Notes under the pieces: model-generated
The model's database searches: none
What the model saw: only the letters and a program-made list of their open reading frames with translations
What the model was told of the DNA's origin: nothing
Part shown: positions 8,856-17,541 of the stretch, piece after piece
How the letters are laid out: each line of letters opens with the position of its first letter
Numbering within the stretch: position 1 is the stretch's first letter
Translations under genes and position numbers: made by a program
Origin: Nocardioides sp. Root682
Lineage (GTDB): Bacteria; Actinomycetota; Actinomycetes; Propionibacteriales; Nocardioidaceae
DNA: 64,000 bases
NCBI RefSeq assembly: GCF_001427795.1
Contig: NZ_LMHJ01000004.1
Coordinates: forward strand, 248,001 to 312,000
Direction of reading: 5' to 3'

Positions 8856-10475
8856 CTATCCGTTTCGTGAGATCGATGCGGCGGCACGGGCGTAGACCGT
8901 GTCCAGGACGTCGGCTTGGGGACCCCAGGTCCACGACTCCAGGAGATCCCGGTCTTCGTAGGCCTTGCGATAGCGATCCGGGTCGGCGATCACCTGCTCG
9001 AGCGCGATGCGCAGGCTCTCGACGTTCTCGGGTTCGAACACCTCGCCCTGGCCCGTCGCGCGGACAGTGTCCGCCATCATCTTCAGCTCACTCACCACGA
9101 TCGGCAGGCGGGCGTGGGAGTACTCCATGAACTTCGTGATCAAGGAGATGGTGTGGTTCAGGAACGGGAGGCCCGGGAACACGCCCAGGGTTGCCGTGGA
9201 CAGGAAGCTGACCACCTGCGCGCTCGGGACATAAGGCAGGACGTGCACCCGATCCGACACACCTAGATCCTTCGCCCGATCGATCAGCGACCCGACGTAC
9301 GGCGTGATCTCGGGAATGTGGGGCGGCCTGACGACCAGGGCGAGGTGAACGCTGGGAAGGCTGGGCAACACGTCAATCAGGACCTCCAGGCCCCGCTGAG
9401 GAGCGGCAGCGCCCGAGTAGGCCACGAGCGGGACCGATGCGTCGAGTCCGCACTCAGTTCGGACGTCGGTGGGACACTCGACAGGAGGCGACTGCACGTC
9501 GGGCGCATTGGTCACTACTGCGGGCATTTCAGCCAGGTCGTGTTCCTTGACCAGGAGCTCGGCCAAGGGTTCCGAGACGGTCACAACGAAGTCGGCCACG
9601 GGGGCATACTCCCGTTCCAGCGCCATTTGCGAGAGGTGCCATCGCGGGTGCGGGTTCCACGGGCTCATGCCGGGCAGGAACTCCCGTGCGTCCCAGATCA
9701 ACGATGTCTTGAGGCCGCGTGCCTGCAGTCGCAGTTTCGCGCGGGCGCCCACGCCGAGCATGGCGAAGTCGTTGGCCTGGATGATGTCGGGCTCGAGCTG
9801 ATCCAGGAGCGGACCCCAGCGGTGCTCGTGGTTCCACGCCTGCGGCCACAGGCGTCGCCACGAGCGGTCGCCCTGGGTCGCCGACCATAGTCGTGTCACG
9901 GCCTTGTCGATCGAGCCACTTGCCAGTCGTCTTTTCATGGCTGCGTGATGGGTCATGGCCGCCCGCTTCCGGACGACGGCTATCCGCCCCTTCGTGCCGA
10001 GGGCTCTGAGGCGCATGAAGCCGATTCTGAGGCCGGTCGCCGGAGAGGGACTGCTCCGTTCCCGGTCGATGCTGGAACGGATGTCGAGGAGCTTGAACTC
10101 GGCGCGTCCGAACCGCCTGTCGGCGGTGCCGGTGGCCGAGTATCCCAGCGGCGCTCGCAGGCGCAGTGAGCGGTGACCTCCAGCGTGTGGGACGCGTCCG
10201 CCCTCGGGAACGACCCGCACTGTGACTCCGGGCAACTGATCGGGTTCCAGCGTGTTGCTTGCCGCGAGAATGGTCAGGTCCCAGCCGTTATCCGCAATGG
10301 ATCGCGCTTGCTTGATGACGCGCGAGTCGGGGCCGAGGGCTGCTCCGACCAACATGACGACGCGTCCACGTGACGCGTGCCGAGGAGCGGGGACAGGCGA
10401 CGCGGAATGGTGGGCGTCGCTGGGAGTCTCGTTCACGACCACGATCCTAGACACGGCCAGGGGTCGGTCCGGCAT
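8856..10475 (-). CDS. Glycosyltransferase, GT4-like GT-B fold
   Basis: A 539-aa paralogue of the gene just downstream. It opens with RVVMLVGAALGPDSRVIKQARSI after a proline- and serine-rich leader of about 35 residues, and its C-terminal half shows VAYSGAAAPQRGLEVLIDVLPSL and NHTISLITKFMEYSHARLPIVVSE, the donor-binding region of GT4-type enzymes. The ATG at 10475 is preceded by GGGAGGG with 9-base spacing, a good ribosome site; a GTG at 10436 is an alternative. It is first in a two- or three-gene leftward glycosyltransferase operon and diverges from the WbpE-like gene across about 100 bp. Substrates are not predictable. Confidence 0.83.
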   Translation of the reverse strand: MPDRPLAVSRIVVVNETPSDAHHSASPVPAPRHASRGRVVMLVGAALGPDSRVIKQARSIADNGWDLTILAASNTLEPDQLPGVTVRVVPEGGRVPHAGGHRSLRLRAPLGYSATGTADRRFGRAEFKLLDIRSSIDRERSSPSPATGLRIGFMRLRALGTKGRIAVVRKRAAMTHHAAMKRRLASGSIDKAVTRLWSATQGDRSWRRLWPQAWNHEHRWGPLLDQLEPDIIQANDFAMLGVGARAKLRLQARGLKTSLIWDAREFLPGMSPWNPHPRWHLSQMALEREYAPVADFVVTVSEPLAELLVKEHDLAEMPAVVTNAPDVQSPPVECPTDVRTECGLDASVPLVAYSGAAAPQRGLEVLIDVLPSLPSVHLALVVRPPHIPEITPYVGSLIDRAKDLGVSDRVHVLPYVPSAQVVSFLSTATLGVFPGLPFLNHTISLITKFMEYSHARLPIVVSELKMMADTVRATGQGEVFEPENVESLRIALEQVIADPDRYRKAYEDRDLLESWTWGPQADVLDTVYARAAASISRNG

Positions 10476-10577
10476 CCGTTGAGACCCTCCCGGGCGCGCC
10501 GTCGCTCGGTGGAGATGCCGCCCACAGAGTGTGTGGCCGATATTCTTCTGGCGGTCCCGACCTCACCAAGGAGAATC

Positions 10578-11666
10578 ATGTCCAATCCCACCCCGATTCC
10601 GGCTGCGCGGCCCGTGATCGATGAATCCGACATCGAAGCGGTGGTGGCGGTCATGCGTTCCGGCATGGTCGTGCAGGGCCCGCAGGTCAAGGCCTTCGAG
10701 GAGGAGTTCTCCGCGGTCGTCGACGGTCGCCACTGCGTCGCCGTCAACAGCGGTACGTCGGCGCTGCACCTCACGTTGCTCGCCCTGGGCTTCGGTCCGG
10801 GCGACGAGGTGATCTGCCCGTCCTTCACGTTCGCCGCGACGGCCAACGCGATCCGCCTCGTCGGCGCGACCCCGGTCTTCGCCGACATCCAGGCCGACAC
10901 CTTCAACATCGACCCTGCGGCCATCGAGGCGCTGGTGGGTCCCAAGACCGTGGCGATCATGCCGGTCCACCTCTACGGCCTGCCCGCCGACATGACCGCC
11001 ATCAACGCGATCGCGGACAAGCACAAGCTGGCCGTCGTCGAGGACGCCGCGCAGGCCCACCTCGCCGCCATCGATGGCCGTCCCGTCGGTTCGCTCGGCA
11101 CGGCCGGCTGTTTCAGCTTCTACCCGACCAAGAACATGCACTCCCTCGAGGGCGGCATGGTCACCACGGCCGACGCCGAGCTCGCCCGGCAGCTGCGCCT
11201 GCTGCGCAACCAGGGCATGGAGCAGCGCTACGCCAACGAGGTCGTCGGGACCAACACCCGGATGACCGACGTCGCCGCGGCTGTCGGCCGCAACCAGCTG
11301 CGCCGCCTCGCTGGCTGGACCGAGCAGCGTCGTAGCAACGCTGCGACGCTGACCGCCGGGATCAAGACGGCGGACACGCCGGTCGTGCCCGAGGGCTACC
11401 TGCACTCCTACCACCAGTACACCGTGCGCTCCGGCGAGCGGGACGCCCTCCAGGCCCGGCTCACCGAGCAGGGCATCGGCAGCGCGACGTACTACCCGAC
11501 GCCGGTGCACCGCCTGAAGCCGTTCCTCACCGAGGCCGGCGTGCCCGACCCGCGCTGGGAGCTGCCGGAGACCGAGAAGGCCGCGCTCGAGGCGCTGTCG
11601 CTGCCGGTGTTCCCGACCCTCACCGCTGAAGAGCTCGACCGCATCGTCGTGGCGGTCAACGCATGA
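10578..11666 (+). CDS. wbpE: DegT/DnrJ-family aminotransferase (WbpE-like)
   Basis: PLP enzyme expected to aminate a 3-keto UDP-sugar. It has the NSGTSALHLTLLALG phosphate-binding region, the PLP Asp in VVEDAAQAH and the Schiff-base Lys in FSFYPTKNMHS followed by LEGGM. The ATG at 10578 has AAGGAG six bases upstream, so I use it rather than longer in-frame openings. The 362-aa length matches WbpE/WlbC. It heads a rightward set followed by a Gfo/Idh oxidoreductase (WbpB-like), a GT2, and a nucleotide-sugar dehydrogenase (WbpA-like), which is the basis for the WbpE call. A TATTCT sequence at 10541-10546 could be its -10 box. Family assignment is firm; the specific substrate is inferred. Confidence 0.85.
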   Translation: MSNPTPIPAARPVIDESDIEAVVAVMRSGMVVQGPQVKAFEEEFSAVVDGRHCVAVNSGTSALHLTLLALGFGPGDEVICPSFTFAATANAIRLVGATPVFADIQADTFNIDPAAIEALVGPKTVAIMPVHLYGLPADMTAINAIADKHKLAVVEDAAQAHLAAIDGRPVGSLGTAGCFSFYPTKNMHSLEGGMVTTADAELARQLRLLRNQGMEQRYANEVVGTNTRMTDVAAAVGRNQLRRLAGWTEQRRSNAATLTAGIKTADTPVVPEGYLHSYHQYTVRSGERDALQARLTEQGIGSATYYPTPVHRLKPFLTEAGVPDPRWELPETEKAALEALSLPVFPTLTAEELDRIVVAVNA

Positions 11667-11733
11667 GCACCCCAACGAGTTCTCCGCTTCCCCCGCTTCG
11701 CTCCTCCAGCGCACAACTCGTCGGGGACCCCGC

Positions 11734-12717
11734 ATGACGCTGAAGGCCGGCCTGGTGGGCCTGGGCGCCATGGGGCGCAACCACGCACGCATCCTGTCGA
11801 TCCTCGACGACGTCGACTTCATCGGCGCAGCCGACGCGGTCGTCACCGACCAGCGGGTCTCGCACGGTGCGCCGATCGTCCCGGACGTCGACGCCCTGAT
11901 CGCGCTCAAGCCCGACTACGTCGTGGTGGCGGCGCCGACCGGCACCCACGAGGAGATCGGGCTCAAGCTCGCGGCCGCGGGCATCCACGCCCTCATCGAG
12001 AAGCCGCTCGCCCCGTCGGTCGAGGGTGCCAAGCGCCTGGTCGACGCGTTCGCCGAGAAGGGTCTGGTCGGCGGCGTCGGCCACATCGAGCGCTACAACC
12101 CGGCGCTGCAGAGCCTGCGCACCCGCCTCGCCAACGGCGACCTCGGCGAGATCTACCAGGTCGTCACCCGTCGCCAGGGCCCCTTCCCGGGCCGGATCGC
12201 CGACGTCGGTGTGGTCAAGGACCTCGCGACCCACGACATCGACCTCACCGCGTGGGTCACCGGACAGAACTACGTCTCCGTCTCCGCGCGGGCGGCCCGG
12301 CGCAGTGGCCGCGAGCACGAGGACCTGATCGTGGTCGTCGGGGAGCTCGACGGCGGCGCCGTCGTCAACCACCTCGTCAACTGGCTGAGCCCGCTCAAGG
12401 AGCGCTCGACGGTGATCACGGGCGAGCGCGGTGCGTTCGTCGCCGACACCCTGACCGCCGACCTGAGCTTCTACGCGAACGGTGCGGTCCCGACCGAGTG
12501 GGAAGCCGTGAGTGCCTTCCGTGGCGTCGTCGAGGGCGACGTCACCCGCTTCGCCATCCCCAAGCGCGAACCCCTGCTGCGTGAGCACGAGCAGTTCCGT
12601 GACGCCGTGCTCGGCAAGGAGTCGGACATCGTCACCCTCGCCCAGGGCATGCGGACCGTCGAGGTGGCAGCCGGGATCCTCGCCTCCTCCACGGACGGCG
12701 GGGCCGTCCGGCTCTAG
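11734..12717 (+). CDS. wbpB: Gfo/Idh/MocA-family oxidoreductase (WbpB-like)
   Basis: NAD(P)-dependent sugar dehydrogenase. An N-terminal Rossmann fold (GLVGLGAMGRNHARIL, about residues 5-20) is followed by the family EKP motif (IEKPLAPS, about 89-96) and a GHIERYNPA segment, then a C-terminal substrate domain with DLATHDIDL, whose His and Asp are the usual catalytic positions. Length of 327 aa is normal. WbpB/WlbA enzymes oxidise C3 of UDP-GlcNAcA ahead of the transaminase, and here the gene lies 67 bp after the WbpE-like transaminase and upstream of a WbpA-like dehydrogenase. Other Gfo/Idh sugar specificities cannot be excluded from sequence alone. Confidence 0.84.
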   Translation: MTLKAGLVGLGAMGRNHARILSILDDVDFIGAADAVVTDQRVSHGAPIVPDVDALIALKPDYVVVAAPTGTHEEIGLKLAAAGIHALIEKPLAPSVEGAKRLVDAFAEKGLVGGVGHIERYNPALQSLRTRLANGDLGEIYQVVTRRQGPFPGRIADVGVVKDLATHDIDLTAWVTGQNYVSVSARAARRSGREHEDLIVVVGELDGGAVVNHLVNWLSPLKERSTVITGERGAFVADTLTADLSFYANGAVPTEWEAVSAFRGVVEGDVTRFAIPKREPLLREHEQFRDAVLGKESDIVTLAQGMRTVEVAAGILASSTDGGAVRL

Positions 12718-12731
12718 CCGGCAACCAGCTG

Positions 12732-14303
12732 ATGGGAACGCCCGGCGCCGACGTCTCCGTCATCATTCCGGTCTACAACACGGTCGACTACCTGAGCGCC
12801 TGCCTGGACTCGTTGGTCGACCAGACCATCGGTCACGAGCGCCTCGAGGTCGTCGCGGTGGACGACGGGTCGACCGACGGCAGCGGCGAGCTGCTCGAGC
12901 AGTACGCGGCGTCGTACCCCGACGTCTTCCGGGTCCTGCACCAGGAGAACTCCGGGGGACCGGCGCGTCCGTGCAACGCCGGCCTCGACGTCGCGACCGG
13001 CCGGTTCGTGTTCTTCCTCGGCTCCGACGACTACCTCGCGCTCGATGCGCTGGAACGCCTGGTCGAGCGCGCCGACGCGTGGCAGGCCGACGTCGTCGTA
13101 CCCGTCGCCGAGGGAGTCAACGGACGCCGGGTGGATCAGCGGCTGTTCAAGCGGGAGCATCCCGACCTCGCCTACCCCGGCACGTTGCTTCCCTACTCGC
13201 TGTCCAACACGAAGCTCTACCGCCGCGACCTCGTCGTCGAGCACGGCCTCCGCTACCCGCTCGACCTGCGGGTCGGCAGTGACCAGCCGTTCACGCTCGC
13301 GGCACTCCGCGCGGCACGCAGGATCGGCGTGCTGGGAGCCCCGACGGCGTACTTCGCCGTCAAGCGCAGCGACGACAGCAACATCAGCTACAAGATCGAC
13401 TGGCCGACGCGGCTCGCGGACCTGACGTCGGTCGTCGAGCACCTCTGCGAGATCGAGCCCGAGGGCGACGACCGCGATGCGCTGCTCGTGCGGCACTTCT
13501 CGTGGGAGTTCGACAAGCTCATCACCCGCGACCTGCCCCTCCTCCCGGACGAGGAGGGCGAGGGACTGCTCGCCGCTCTCGCCGTGCTCGCGGACCGCTA
13601 CCTCACTGAAGGCGTACGACGCCGGCTGACCGTGCCGCGACGGGTGCGCTGGCACCACGTCGTCGCCGGCGACCTGGCCGCGCTGCGCGCTGCCTCCGAC
13701 GAGGCACCGACGACCGGCCCGCTCCTGGTCGAGGCCGGGGGAGCGTTCTCGCCGCTGCCGGGGTTCCGCGAAGGGCTTCCTGACGACCTGTTCGTGATCC
13801 CGCAGGGTGCCATCGCGCCGTGGATCCAGAGCATTGACCTGGCAGCCACGGTGCGTCTCGAGGGGCACACGATCTTCGTGACCGCATCGACGGCCACCCT
13901 CGACCCGGCGTCGGCACGGCACGCCCGGCTGACCCTCAGCCCGCTCAACGACGCCGGCGACCCCCGCGGGGCGCTGGACGTGAGCCGGTCCGACGGCACC
14001 CGCGTGCTCGCCAGCGGGCCGATGACGATCGGCGCCGACGGGGACGTGCAGGCGGAGGTCGACCTGACGCCCTTCATCGAACAGGGCGGTGGTCGCGCGG
14101 GCCTGCGGCTGCGGATCGAGACCGATGACCGGATCTTCGACCGCCCCTTCCGTGTTGCGGTGAGTGCGGCCTCCGAGGTCGCCACCCGATCGTGGAACGC
14201 CTCCATCAAGGTGACATCCTCGACCGAGGACCGGGTCCTGGTCGACGTGACGGTTGAACGAACGCTGGCGGGCCGGGTCCTCGGTCGGCTGAGACGTAAT
14301 TGA
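12732..14303 (+). CDS. GT2 family glycosyltransferase with C-terminal extension
   Basis: A 523-aa enzyme with a classical GT-A domain in the first 230 or so residues: VSVIIPVYNTVDYLSACLDSL, then VAVDDGSTDGSGELL and GSDDYLALDALERL, the DxD-type metal and nucleotide site. The remaining part (about 320-520) has no catalytic motif I recognise and looks like a beta-rich domain, similar to C-terminal extensions on teichoic-acid and capsule GT2 enzymes. The ATG follows the WbpB-like stop by 14 bp and the end overlaps the leader of the nucleotide-sugar dehydrogenase, so it is in the same operon. No membrane segments are obvious. Confidence 0.82.
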   Translation: MGTPGADVSVIIPVYNTVDYLSACLDSLVDQTIGHERLEVVAVDDGSTDGSGELLEQYAASYPDVFRVLHQENSGGPARPCNAGLDVATGRFVFFLGSDDYLALDALERLVERADAWQADVVVPVAEGVNGRRVDQRLFKREHPDLAYPGTLLPYSLSNTKLYRRDLVVEHGLRYPLDLRVGSDQPFTLAALRAARRIGVLGAPTAYFAVKRSDDSNISYKIDWPTRLADLTSVVEHLCEIEPEGDDRDALLVRHFSWEFDKLITRDLPLLPDEEGEGLLAALAVLADRYLTEGVRRRLTVPRRVRWHHVVAGDLAALRAASDEAPTTGPLLVEAGGAFSPLPGFREGLPDDLFVIPQGAIAPWIQSIDLAATVRLEGHTIFVTASTATLDPASARHARLTLSPLNDAGDPRGALDVSRSDGTRVLASGPMTIGADGDVQAEVDLTPFIEQGGGRAGLRLRIETDDRIFDRPFRVAVSAASEVATRSWNASIKVTSSTEDRVLVDVTVERTLAGRVLGRLRRN

Positions 14304-14317
14304 GGAGAGCAGGAAAC

Positions 14318-15607
14318 GTGGACATCTGTGTGGTCGCCCTCGGCAAGATCGGCCTCCCGCTGGCGGTGCAGTTCGCCAGCAAGGGACACCGCGTCGTCGG
14401 CGCCGACGTCGACCAGAACGCCGTCGACCTGGTGAACCGTGGCGAGGAGCCGTTCCCCGGTGAGGCCCACCTCGCCGAGAAGCTCCGTGAAGCCGTGGAC
14501 GCCGGACTGCTGTCCGCCACCACCGACACCACCGCGGCCGTCGCCGCAGCCCAGGCAGTCGTCATCGTCGTACCCCTCTTCGTGGCGGCCGACGGCACGC
14601 CGAGCTGGGCGTGGATGGACGCAGCGACCGAGGCCGTGGGCCGCGGCCTGAAGCCGGGCACCCTGGTCAGCTACGAGACGACGCTGCCGATCGGCACCAC
14701 CCGCAACCGCTTCGGCCCGAAGCTCGAGGAGCTCTCCGGGCTCAAGGCCGGCGAGGACTTCCACCTGGTGTTCAGCCCCGAGCGGGTGCTCACCGGCCGG
14801 GTGTTCGAGGACCTCCGCAAGTACCCCAAGCTGATCGGCGGCATCAACCAGGCCTCCGCCGACGCGGCGATGGCTTTCTACGACGCCGTCCTCGACTTCG
14901 ACGACCGCCCCGACCTTCCGCAGGGCAACGGCGTGTGGGACCTGGGCTCCTCCGAGGCCTCGGAGTTCGCGAAGCTCGCCGAGACGACCTACCGCGACGT
15001 CAACATCGGCCTGGCCAACCAGTTCGCCCGGTACGCCGACCAGATCGACGTCGACGTGCTCAAGGTGATCGACGCCTCCAACTCGCAGCCCTACAGCCAC
15101 ATCCACCGCCCCGGCATCGCCGTCGGCGGGCACTGCATCCCGATCTACCCGCGGCTCTACCTGTGGAACGACCCGGCAGCGACCGTCGTGACCGCAGCCC
15201 GCGAGGCCAACGCCGGCATGCCGTCGTACGCCCTGGACCTGCTGGCTGCCGCCCAGGGCGACCTCACCGGAGTCCCGGTGCTCGTGCTCGGTGCGGCCTA
15301 TCGCGGTGCGGTGAAGGAGACGGCGTTCTCCGGCGTCTTCCCGCTCGTCGAGGGCCTGAAGGCGCGCGGCGCCGTGCCGTTCGTGTCCGACCCGATGTAC
15401 ACCGCCGCCGAGCTCGAGTCGCTCGGCCTGCCCGCCCACCAGGGCGAGCCGGTCACCGCCGCGATCGTGCAGGCCGACCACCCGGAGTACAAGGCGCTCA
15501 AGCCCGGCGACCTGCCCGGCGTGACCGTCCTGGTCGACGGCCGCCGTGCGACGGACGCCGACGCGTGGAACGTCGAGGGCGTCCGCCGGGTCGTCATCGG
15601 CGGCTGA
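14318..15607 (+). CDS. wbpA: UDP-N-acetylhexosamine dehydrogenase (WbpA/WecC family)
   Basis: Oxidises C6 of a UDP-amino sugar to the uronic acid with two rounds of NAD reduction. Seen: VVALGKIGLPLAVQFA NAD-binding start, the SYETTLPIGTT and FSPERVLTGRV motifs, and GGHCIPIYP with the catalytic cysteine. The subgroup looks like UDP-GlcNAc or UDP-ManNAc rather than UDP-Glc dehydrogenases. I chose the GTG at 14318, preceded by GAGGAGAGCAGG, rather than the TTG at 14300. Product 429 aa, normal. It closes the rightward operon and its last 14 bp overlap the convergent acyltransferase gene, the WbpD-like partner. Confidence 0.87.
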   Translation: MDICVVALGKIGLPLAVQFASKGHRVVGADVDQNAVDLVNRGEEPFPGEAHLAEKLREAVDAGLLSATTDTTAAVAAAQAVVIVVPLFVAADGTPSWAWMDAATEAVGRGLKPGTLVSYETTLPIGTTRNRFGPKLEELSGLKAGEDFHLVFSPERVLTGRVFEDLRKYPKLIGGINQASADAAMAFYDAVLDFDDRPDLPQGNGVWDLGSSEASEFAKLAETTYRDVNIGLANQFARYADQIDVDVLKVIDASNSQPYSHIHRPGIAVGGHCIPIYPRLYLWNDPAATVVTAAREANAGMPSYALDLLAAAQGDLTGVPVLVLGAAYRGAVKETAFSGVFPLVEGLKARGAVPFVSDPMYTAAELESLGLPAHQGEPVTAAIVQADHPEYKALKPGDLPGVTVLVDGRRATDADAWNVEGVRRVVIGG

Positions 15608-16184
15608 GGACGCCGTCCTTCTCGTCGTACACATCGCTGGTCTCGGGGCAGGTCCACTCGCCCGGAGCGGTCTCGGACAGGCGTACGCCGGCCCTCCCGA
15701 CCCAGCCGATGCGGCGAGCCGGGACGCCGGCGACCAGCGCGAAGTCGGGAACGTCGCGGGTGACCACGGCCCCCGCGGCCACGAGCGCCCAGGCGCCGAC
15801 CTTGAGGGGCGCCACGCAGACGGCGCGGGCACCGATCGAGGCACCGTCGCCGATCTCCACGCCGACGGCTTCCCAGTCGTGCGCACGCTTGAGGTCGCCG
15901 TCAGGGGACACCGAGCGGGGGTACTGGTCGTTGGTCAGCACGGCGGCCGGGCCGATGAAGACGCCGCTGCCGAGCGTCGCCGGCTCGTAGACGAGGGCGT
16001 AGTTCTGCAGCTTGCAGTTGTCGCCCATCTGGACGCCCGTGCCGACGTAGGCGCCGCGTCCGATCACGCAGCTCTCGCCGAGGGTCGCTTCCTCGCGGAT
16101 CTGGGCGAGCTCCCAGACGGTGGTGCCATCGCCCAGCCGGGCCGAGTCCGCGACCTGCGCGGTGTCCTTGACGGTTGCCTTCAC
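15594..16184 (-). CDS. wbpD: Hexapeptide N-acetyltransferase (WbpD-like)
   Basis: A left-handed beta-helix acyltransferase of about 196 aa that would acetylate a 3-amino group on a UDP-amino-uronic acid. The N terminus (VKATVKDTAQVADSARLG) and the repeats VIGRGAYVGTGVQMGDNCKLQNYALVYE, LGSGVFIGPAAVLTNDQYPRS and IGDGASIGARAVCVAPLKVG are characteristic of the WbpD/WlbB group, including the asparagine-containing loop. The GTG at 16184 fits the family N terminus; a GTG at 16205 would add seven residues. It is convergent with the WbpA-like gene and divergent from folP. The functional name depends on the neighbouring WbpA/B/E/I genes. Confidence 0.84.
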   Translation of the reverse strand: MKATVKDTAQVADSARLGDGTTVWELAQIREEATLGESCVIGRGAYVGTGVQMGDNCKLQNYALVYEPATLGSGVFIGPAAVLTNDQYPRSVSPDGDLKRAHDWEAVGVEIGDGASIGARAVCVAPLKVGAWALVAAGAVVTRDVPDFALVAGVPARRIGWVGRAGVRLSETAPGEWTCPETSDVYDEKDGVLSRR

Positions 16185-16234
16185 CCCACCACCGTACTGA
16201 TCCACGGACCCGCGCGACCGTTAGCCTCCTCCCC

Positions 16235-17113
16235 ATGAGCGCGGGTGCGGCACCGTTGGTGATGGGGGTCGTCAACGTCACGCCCGACTCCTTCTCCGAC
16301 GGTGGCCGGTACGACGACCCGCAGCGCGCCGTCGCGCACGGACTGCAGCTGCTGGCCGATGGGGCGGACATCCTCGACGTGGGTGGCGAGTCCACCCGGC
16401 CGGGCGCCACCCGGCCCCTGCTCGCCGAGGAGCTCGACCGCGTCGTACCCGTGATCGAGGCGCTCGCCGCCCATGGCGCGGTGGTCTCGGTCGACACCAT
16501 GCGGGCCGAGGTCGCGGCGCGGGCCGTCGAGGCCGGCGCGCAGGTCGTCAACGACGTCTCCGGCGGCCTGGCCGACCCCGCCATCCTCGACGTGGTGGCC
16601 CGAACGGGCGTCACCTACGTCGCGATGCACTGGCGGGACCACAGCGACCGGATGCAGCAGCTCACGGACTACGACGAGCAGGGCGGCGTCGTCGCGGCGG
16701 TGCGGGCCGAGCTGGCCGGCCGGGTGGCGGCCATCCGGGCCGCGGGCGTCGCCGACGACCGGATCGTGCTCGACCCGGGCCTGGGCTTCGCGAAGCTGGC
16801 CCAGCACAACTGGGACCTCCTCCGGCGGCTGGACGTGCTCGCCGACCTGGGCTTCCCGCTTCTCGTCGGTGCCAGCCGAAAGAACTTCCTCGGACGCCTG
16901 CTGGAGGACGAGGACGGTGCACCCCGCCCCGTCGCCGAGCGGGAGGCGGCCGGAGTCGCCCTCTCCGCACTCCTCGCAGCCGGCCTGGCCGGGACGCCGG
17001 TCTGGTGCCTGCGGGTCCACGATGTGCGCGCCCACCGCGACGCCCTCGCAGTTGCGGCACAGTGGTCCACTCAGAACGCTGATCGGGCAGCGACGGGGAA
17101 GGAACGCGCGTGA
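16235..17113 (+). CDS. folP: Dihydropteroate synthase
   Basis: Condenses 6-hydroxymethyl-dihydropterin pyrophosphate with p-aminobenzoate in cytosolic folate synthesis. The signature MGVVNVTPDSFSDGG sits at residues 10-24, DVGGESTRPGA follows, and the pterin/phosphate loop appears as VGASRKNFLG. The 292-aa length is normal for a monofunctional enzyme. The ATG at 16235 gives the standard N terminus. It is followed by folB with a GTGA overlap and folK with an ATGA overlap, a coupled operon found across actinobacteria. The usual upstream folE is not present here; polysaccharide genes lie upstream instead. Confidence 0.95.
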   Translation: MSAGAAPLVMGVVNVTPDSFSDGGRYDDPQRAVAHGLQLLADGADILDVGGESTRPGATRPLLAEELDRVVPVIEALAAHGAVVSVDTMRAEVAARAVEAGAQVVNDVSGGLADPAILDVVARTGVTYVAMHWRDHSDRMQQLTDYDEQGGVVAAVRAELAGRVAAIRAAGVADDRIVLDPGLGFAKLAQHNWDLLRRLDVLADLGFPLLVGASRKNFLGRLLEDEDGAPRPVAEREAAGVALSALLAAGLAGTPVWCLRVHDVRAHRDALAVAAQWSTQNADRAATGKERA

Positions 17114-17541
17114 GTGACCATCCTCTGGATGAGCATCTGGATGAGCTGAGCATCCTCGGCATCGAGTGCTTCGCCCATCACGGCGTCTTCGACCACGAGC
17201 GACGGGACGGACAGGTCTTCAAGTTCGACCTCGTCCTCGGCGTCGACACCCGCCCAGCGGCCGCATCGGACGACTTGCGCGACACCGTGGACTACGGAAG
17301 CCTCGTGGACCAGGTAGTGGCAGCAGTGACGAGGGACCCGGTCGACCTGATCGAGACCCTCGTGCAACGGATTGCCGATGTGTGTCTGTTGGACCGTCGT
17401 GTTGAATGGGCGCGTGTGACCGTGCACAAGCCGGATGCGCCGATCCAGGCGACGTTCGCCGACGTACAGCTCACCGTCACCCGTCGTCGTGAGACGCCTG
17501 CAGCGGGAGACCGAACCGGAAAGGCAGAGGGCCCAGCATGA
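17110..17541 (+). CDS. folB: Dihydroneopterin aldolase
   Basis: Cleaves 7,8-dihydroneopterin to 6-hydroxymethyl-dihydropterin and glycolaldehyde. The compact T-fold sequence shows GIECFAHHGVFDHERRDGQ near residues 16-34, with the Glu used for pterin contacts, TVDYGSLVDQV in the middle, and VTVHKPDAPI with the catalytic Lys near the C terminus. At 143 aa it is slightly longer than the usual 120 aa because of a short charged tail. Its GTG start overlaps the folP stop and its stop overlaps the folK ATG, so all three are translationally coupled. Confidence 0.93.
   Translation: MSDHPLDEHLDELSILGIECFAHHGVFDHERRDGQVFKFDLVLGVDTRPAAASDDLRDTVDYGSLVDQVVAAVTRDPVDLIETLVQRIADVCLLDRRVEWARVTVHKPDAPIQATFADVQLTVTRRRETPAAGDRTGKAEGPA

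Noticed and set aside
13598..15886. A 762-codon minus-strand frame
   Set aside because: Antisense to the GT2 and dehydrogenase genes; no recognisable domain.
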